From: Rostrohypoxylon terebratum
Lineage: Eukaryota > Ascomycota > Sordariomycetes > Xylariales > Hypoxylaceae
Length of the DNA: 64,000 bases
Reading direction: 5' to 3'
NCBI GenBank assembly: GCA_022497145.1
Contig: MU385925.1
Location: 1 to 64,000, forward strand
This document shows, piece by piece, positions 58,772-64,000 of the stretch. The first letter of the stretch is position 1, and the number at the start of each line of letters is the position of its first letter. A model generated the notes under the pieces. That model had not been told where the DNA came from and searched no databases. It saw nothing but the letters and a program-made list of their open reading frames with translations. Made by a program: the position numbers and the translations under genes.

Positions 58772-59345
58772 CGGAGCGTAATGCTCGTTATATACCTAGA
58801 CTAGGAGTTAGGAAGGAATCATTGAATTGATGAGTACCCTTGGTGGCTTCGGTTGGGGGGTATATAGAGTGGAAATATTTATACCATTTATTTGCGAGCG
58901 TAGGTATTTATATAGGTACTACTTCGTAGCTACTACTACCCTGCGTTTGCAATGGCTTGAATTTTTATATGAGGTTTCTGACGAACAACCCACGCCAATT
59001 TTGCCCCGTTTCGAGTAATAGAGATTCACCAAATCAAGGATTATTTGATTACAACCGTAGTATTTTACCATTACATCTAAAAATTAGATTGTATTCAAAA
59101 TGCTAAGTAGTAGCTATGTAACGTCGAGTCGGATATGGATTTGTATTGTATCAGAGAAGGGGGGTTGGGGAGGGGTTGCCGGTTCATTCCGCGCAGTTAG
59201 TAGATCATTTAGCGGCCAACCCCTATCAAATGGCCCCTGAACCCCGAATTCAATCACTAAAGCTTTCCTAGGCTTGATATATGGATACATAACCCTAAGA
59301 GGTTTCCCCTGGAGGTTAATGAATCCCTCTTAGCTTCATTCGGAG
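58772..59345. other. Spacer between 5-phosphatase and M24 peptidase
   Basis: Tandem-orientation spacer of 574 bp with GTAGGTATTTA-type words and a G-rich run near 59158-59180. No gene is seen. Confidence 0.5.
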
Positions 59346-60929
59346 ATGGACATCGAAAAACATTCACTGGGACAGGCTCAATGGAGTCCAAGACAAAATT
59401 ACAGGTCTCTCTGGAGACAACGGAGACAAGGGTTCGTTATTATCGTTATTTTCGATATTTTCGTATTTAACAGCATATGGATACTGCGAACGTGGTTACG
59501 GCAAGATACCGAGTCCAAGCCGGACTTCGCCCAGGTGCAGAAATGTGCCATCGACAACCTTCACGCCGATACCTCGTTTCTCGACGGCGCAATCCCCATC
59601 AGCGCGGACGAGTTCTTGGAAAGGAGAGATCGGCTCGCGCGGGCCCTCGTCGCTTCGGGGGCGGACGCGTTTGTCGTCGAGCCGGGGTACACGTTCCAGT
59701 ACTATGGCAACACGTCGCAAGCCGATTGGGAGCCGTGGGAGCCGGAGGAAAGACCGTTCTTGATGCTGGTGTTGCCCGTGACTTCCGAGGCCGGGGCCGT
59801 GTCCGCGAAGACGGCGTTCCTGGCCCCGCGTTTCGAGGAGGGCCGCGTGCGCATGCTTGATATCCCTTCCCGCGAGCCCGAGCTCGATATCGTGGTCTGT
59901 GAGGAGCACTGGGATCCGTACGCGACGTTGATCCGATCGCGTCTCTTCGCTGGTTTCGAGGCGGAGGGCGGGAAGAAGCCTAGGATTGTTATCGATGAGG
60001 AGATGCGGGATTTCATCGCACGTGGCTTGGCGGAGACCGGGTTTGAGACTCTGGGGTTGACGCCGGAGGTCGAGTTGGTAAGGCAGGTTAAGAGCCCGGC
60101 TGAGGTGGAGCTGATTCGCGCCGTGAATACCGGCACGGTTGTGGCTGTTAGGGTTATGCGCCCTTGTCTTGTCGCTGGCTTGACTGAAGATGAGGTGCGG
60201 GATATCCTCGATGCCTCGTTGCTGTCTGTTGGGTTTGGCCTTTTCTTCAATATTGTTCTCTTCGAGGAGGATGGGGCTCTTCCGCACGGAGGCTTCGTCG
60301 TTGGCCAGAAGAAGCTGACTCATGAGAGCATGGTTGTGATTGATGTCGGGTGAGTAAACTTCTGAAATATCTAGATGGCGCGTCTAACTTACCGCAGGGC
60401 TCACTACTTGGGATATTCTTCCGATATCTGTCGCAGCTTCTTTATCGATCCGGTGGTCGATCAGAAGCATTCAGTTCTCGCATTTATGACCGCGTTCCTG
60501 GAGACATTAGGGCTACGTGCCAAGCGTGTTGGTGTTTCTAGTCACAATACTGGATTGCACGCCGAAAAGTTGAAAGTATGGGACATCGTCTTCGAGGCTC
60601 AAACGGCAGCTGCCGCGCATTTCAAGGCCAATCATACAGCCGCGAGCGTCGACATCGCTGCTCGTAAAGTCATAGAAGATGCTGGGTACGGGTATGGTTT
60701 CACGCATCGGCTCGGCCACGGAATCGGGATCAAAGCACACGAATCTCCATACTTGGATAAGTGGAATACGAAAGTCAGTCTTCAGCCCGGGATGGCTTTC
60801 ACCAACGAACCTGGTATCTATCTCGAAGGCAAATTCGGCGTTCGTCATGAGGATATCTACCTTGTTAAGGAAGATGGCGATGCCGAGTTATTGACCGGGA
60901 GAAGAGCAATCGGGCCTTACGATCCGTGA
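59346..60929 (+). CDS. Membrane-anchored M24 metallopeptidase (Xaa-Pro aminopeptidase-like)
   Basis: Two exons, 59346-60349 and 60398-60929, joined by a 48-nt intron (gtgagt...ccgcag), give 511 residues. A hydrophobic helix near residues 29-49 (GFVIIVIFDIFVFNSIWIL) after a basic N terminus predicts a type II signal anchor, so the catalytic part would face the secretory lumen or cell outside. Residues of about 90-230 form the creatinase N-terminal domain and the rest the pita-bread M24 domain. All five metal ligands are visible: the two Asp in VVIDVGAHYLGYSSDICRSF, His in HRLGHGIGIKAHESPYL, and Glu in TNEPGIYL and GVRHEDIYL. It should cut the bond before or after proline in peptides. The exact substrate type (aminopeptidase or dipeptidase) is not fixed by these motifs. 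It converges on the NACHT gene. Confidence 0.93.
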
Positions 60930-61195
60930 TGCGTGGACAGCTGGACACTCCCTTAGAAACCTGGTAGTTGGGCAGGTAAATAATAAGTGGTGGTTTCTGA
61001 TGGTGCAAGCTTTGTACTCCGTCTAAAAATCCTAAGCGTCTGTTTTCACCCCTATTTATCCAATATAAGCCGTAAGAAATCATTGACTTGGCAGAAGGAC
61101 CTCAGAAAAAGTGCCCCATGTACTAATAATACTGTTATACACTGTCCTGGTCGACCAATCAGAAACCGGGAGATGTACAATGCATCACGGTACTA

Positions 61196-64000
61196 TTACC
61201 TAATAATACATATAGGGTGGTCCGTGACTAAGGTCTCCGACTTAGAGTGTAGACAGCACCAGTAAGTTTGGTCCATGACGTAAATGAAAACTGAGCCGGT
61301 GTAATCGAATTGAATTGAGTTGTCTGGCGTGCGTGCACACCAGTGTAATGGCGTGTAGTTGTTCCGAGCATTGTACACGACCAGGAAACAATATGTGAGG
61401 AATACCCCTACGAGATATTAGTCGTTAAATCAATACATAGAATGTGGACAATTAGAGCTAGCTTACCAAGCATGAATGTGGCCAGAGAATTACTCATCAG
61501 ACTCTTGAAAAGGGTTTCCATTTGATACCCTTGTTTTTCTGTGATGACTTCATTGTCTGGTTTTGAATCCGTTTCCTGATTTATATCGGCTGACTCCACC
61601 AGCTCTCCTCTGTTCGTTGCTTGTTCGGAAGGGGGGACACTAGGTACTAGAGCTCCATCGGAAAGAGCTAGAGTTTGCGGATCGAGCCGTTGAGCCTTTA
61701 GGTTTCTATCGATGAATGCAAGAAGAGTTTCCAGATTTGGTGGTCTTATATCCGCGAGAAGCTCCCGAAAAGTAGCTCGTCCACTTCTTGAAGATATTAA
61801 TGCCAAGGTTGCTGTATCTTTGGTGAAACTGGAGTCATATAATGGCATAGAGAAATTCACGGTCGAAGTTTCTGTAGCTGCCGGTTGTGAAATCTGGACT
61901 ACCAAGTCGCCTCCTGGCTTATCCTCCCGAGCCATCAGAAAATAGAAATCGGGATTTGCACCGTACTCCAGGTATATCTCAATTATATAGAATATAGGAT
62001 TCCAATTACACCTGAGATAAAAGGGTAGCGTAGCTAGAAGTTCCCACCATAGACTCCTATGCCTTTTGGAAATGACTTGATTTGGCGAACACCCATTGAC
62101 GAATAACCAACGAAACAACGACAAGTGCCTTTTTACGTCGAATACAAGGTGGCCCATGCGAAACATTAACCCGAACTGGGCGGCCAAGAGAAGGCTGCCG
62201 TTCTTGATATCCTTTCTCATAGTAGCATCGCATTGATCTCCCCTTGTAAAGAATATATCGAAGCCATGTACAGCTGCAGTATGAGCAACAGAGAAATGTC
62301 CATTGATATACAGAGTTTCCATGCTGTCATGCCGCCCAAGATTGAAATTAAAATGACAGTTGTCTCCCCGTAGATATCGAGGCCTGGACTTGTCCAAATT
62401 TTGCAGGGCAGTAATGCATTTTTGTTGTACAGCGTCTTGGGGGGTCTTTAAAATCATAGCAATGATGTCTAGCAGTTCATAAGTATAACACCTGTCATTT
62501 AAATACGGGTGTTTCTTTTTAACGGTAATTAGTTCAGCTATGTAAGTTTGGCATATGGCATCGGTAACGTCGAAGTTCTTGGTTCTAGCAGCTCGTTCTT
62601 CTGAAATCTGTTTTTCTTCCAAGTATTCCTGGACAGACCTATGGATGAGGGATATGCGTTTAGAAAGGGGCGTGTCTTTGAAATCCATCTTGGAGCCAGA
62701 TATTTGAGATGCAGTGTCATCGTCGGACTCGATAACTTCTAAAAGGCCTCTACATCGTTTATACAATTGTTTGTGAGCCCTTTTGAGCCGTCTTCTGAAA
62801 GCCTCGTCATTCCAGTCTACGATAATCCGACTTAGACAATCGAGGCTTGAAGCGAAAAGGGGGTTGGCGTGGTAGTCATCGAGGAGGGAATATCGTAGTA
62901 AAGATAGTCGCATCCCATGTTGGTTTTGAAGCATCTTGAGCGCAACAGCAAATGTCTGGGCTGATTCATCCCGATCGGGTTCGCGAATGGAGTTGAATAA
63001 TTCATCGAATAGATCGCGCACTTCGGGTGGAAGGAAGTCTATTTTTTTGACAAGGTCATCAAAGCTATCTTCTTCATCGCAGGCGTCGTCTAATAGCTTC
63101 ACCACCAAGGCAACCCATAGGAAGACGCCATGAGCCTTCTGCGTCACATTGGAGATCAATATGTTGGGGCCGTCTTCCGGCTTGTCCATGTTGCGAAAGT
63201 TCTGGTTTGACTCGAGTTTTTCTTTGACGTAGTTATGTATATCGTCCGCGGTTAAATCCTGCAATCTTAGGCCCTGTGCTTCCGAAAAGGCATCTAAGAA
63301 AACATCATATTCTCGGCTCGAAACGCAGAGCTTTATTTGTTCTGGTGCTTTTTCAGACCAACTCGAGAGCAACTTGATAAGTTCCTTATAACCTTCATTG
63401 GTCGTTTCTTGGTATTCATCAAGACCGTCGACCATGAAGAAAAAGCATCGGTTTTCAAGAACATCGCGATTGTCTATCATCAGATCGAAAGCGTTGCGGT
63501 AGTCATCCGGATCGAAATGGACTTTTGTCGAAGCGAAGACGGGAAGGTCTTTTACTTGAGCCCATTGATGGGGAAAGACACAAGGAACCAGCTGAGGACA
63601 TTGGTTGAGAACGTCATAGAGCAGCGTCTGCAACATTCCGGAAATCGAGTGCTCTAAGGTATCTCCACCAGGCTTCCAGAAGAAGTATTTGCTCAAGATG
63701 AGCTTACGACCGGCGGCCCAAGAGTTCAACAAATTCTTTGTTTCTTGGTGTTGGTATATGAATTTCATGAGAGTCGATTTTCCTGACCCTGGTTTACCAA
63801 CAATGTGAAAAATGCCATTTCCAGAGCTCAGCCACTTTGAGAAGAGTATTTTCCCTTGCAAAGCCTTTGGGGACTTGTCTGGATCATTTTGGAAGATCCA
63901 GTTGAAGGTTTCCATGTGCGCCTTCAAGACTGTCCCGTACCTTTGGTGCAGCTTTGAAAAAGAAAGAGACTCCAGGATTTGACGACTCTTGATAGATATG
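61196..64000 (-). CDS. NACHT-domain NLR-like protein, 5' end outside the window
   Basis: The frame is open to the right edge, so the N-terminal domain is missing. Visible coding runs 64000-61467 and, after a likely intron (gtaagc...tcgtag), 61407-61196. Just inside the edge, ILESLSFSKLHQRYGTVLKAH and TFNWIF form the usual segment before NACHT. Walker A is GKPGSGKST (about 63798-63772) and Walker B is FFFMVDGLDEY. SSRE and the W-x-W-V-A-L winged-helix region (AHGVFLWVALVVKLL) follow. Fungal NACHT proteins are signal-transducing ATPases tied to allorecognition and programmed cell death. No ankyrin, WD or TPR repeats follow; the C terminus ends in a hydrophobic stretch (LATFMLGVFLTYCFLVVY) created by the splice, suggesting a membrane helix. 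If unspliced the product would end at 61408. The N-terminal effector type is unknown. Confidence 0.85.

Noticed and set aside
59496..60323. 275-codon frame antisense to the M24 peptidase gene
   Set aside because: A shadow of a GC-rich true coding exon; the sense frame has all catalytic residues.
1..64000. CRISPR arrays, bacterial operons, ribosome binding sites
   Set aside because: The sequence is eukaryotic, with introns and no spaced direct-repeat array.

Overview
The window reads as nuclear DNA of a filamentous ascomycete (Pezizomycotina, probably Sordariomycetes). Genes carry short introns (about 55-140 nt) with GT...CTAAC-like...AG signals, occur on both strands as single units, and belong to typical fungal families: GH6 cellulase, Zn2Cys6 regulator, CipC-like protein, CorA-like protein and a NACHT protein. 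Long gene-poor spacers are full of CTAGGTA/CCTAGG words. I joined exons by eye from reading frame, splice consensus and family knowledge; nothing was checked by search or RNA data.

Layout. 0-9 kb: a protein kinase running off the left edge, a CorA-like membrane protein, a cyanamide hydratase, the AP-2 mu adaptor and a non-autonomous DNA transposon with perfect 23-bp inverted ends. 10-12 kb: a secreted GH6 cellulase. 12-27.5 kb: a run that looks like a small specialised-metabolite cluster: PsiD-like decarboxylase, Zn2Cys6 regulator, UbiA prenyltransferase, berberine-bridge-like FAD oxidase, cupin protein and short-chain dehydrogenase, with no PKS, NRPS or terpene cyclase in view. 31-34 kb: an F-box/LRR protein of the GrrA/Grr1 type. 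35.8-37.1 kb: a TetX-like FAD monooxygenase. 37-43 kb: a gene-poor stretch. 43-45 kb: a sugar transporter. 46.4-46.7 kb: a three-exon gene for a 61-residue cysteine-rich secreted peptide, found by joining exons too short to stand out as ORFs. 49 kb: a CipC-like stress protein. 52-54.7 kb: cysteinyl-tRNA synthetase, divergent from an OCRL-type inositol 5-phosphatase (55.6-58.8 kb). 59-61 kb: a membrane-anchored M24 aminopeptidase. 61.2-64 kb: the C-terminal part of a NACHT (NLR-like) protein running off the right edge.

How they may work together. Housekeeping genes (AP-2 mu, CysRS, 5-phosphatase, GrrA) are mixed with accessory ones. The most coherent accessory unit is 12-27.5 kb. There a decarboxylase could supply an amine, or act on something else, the UbiA enzyme would prenylate an aromatic ring, the FAD oxidase could oxidise or cyclise the product, and the cupin and SDR could tailor it, under the Zn2Cys6 regulator. 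A perfect 16-bp palindrome with a CCGCGG core lies in the divergent spacer between the prenyltransferase and the oxidase. This pathway is inference from gene content and order only.
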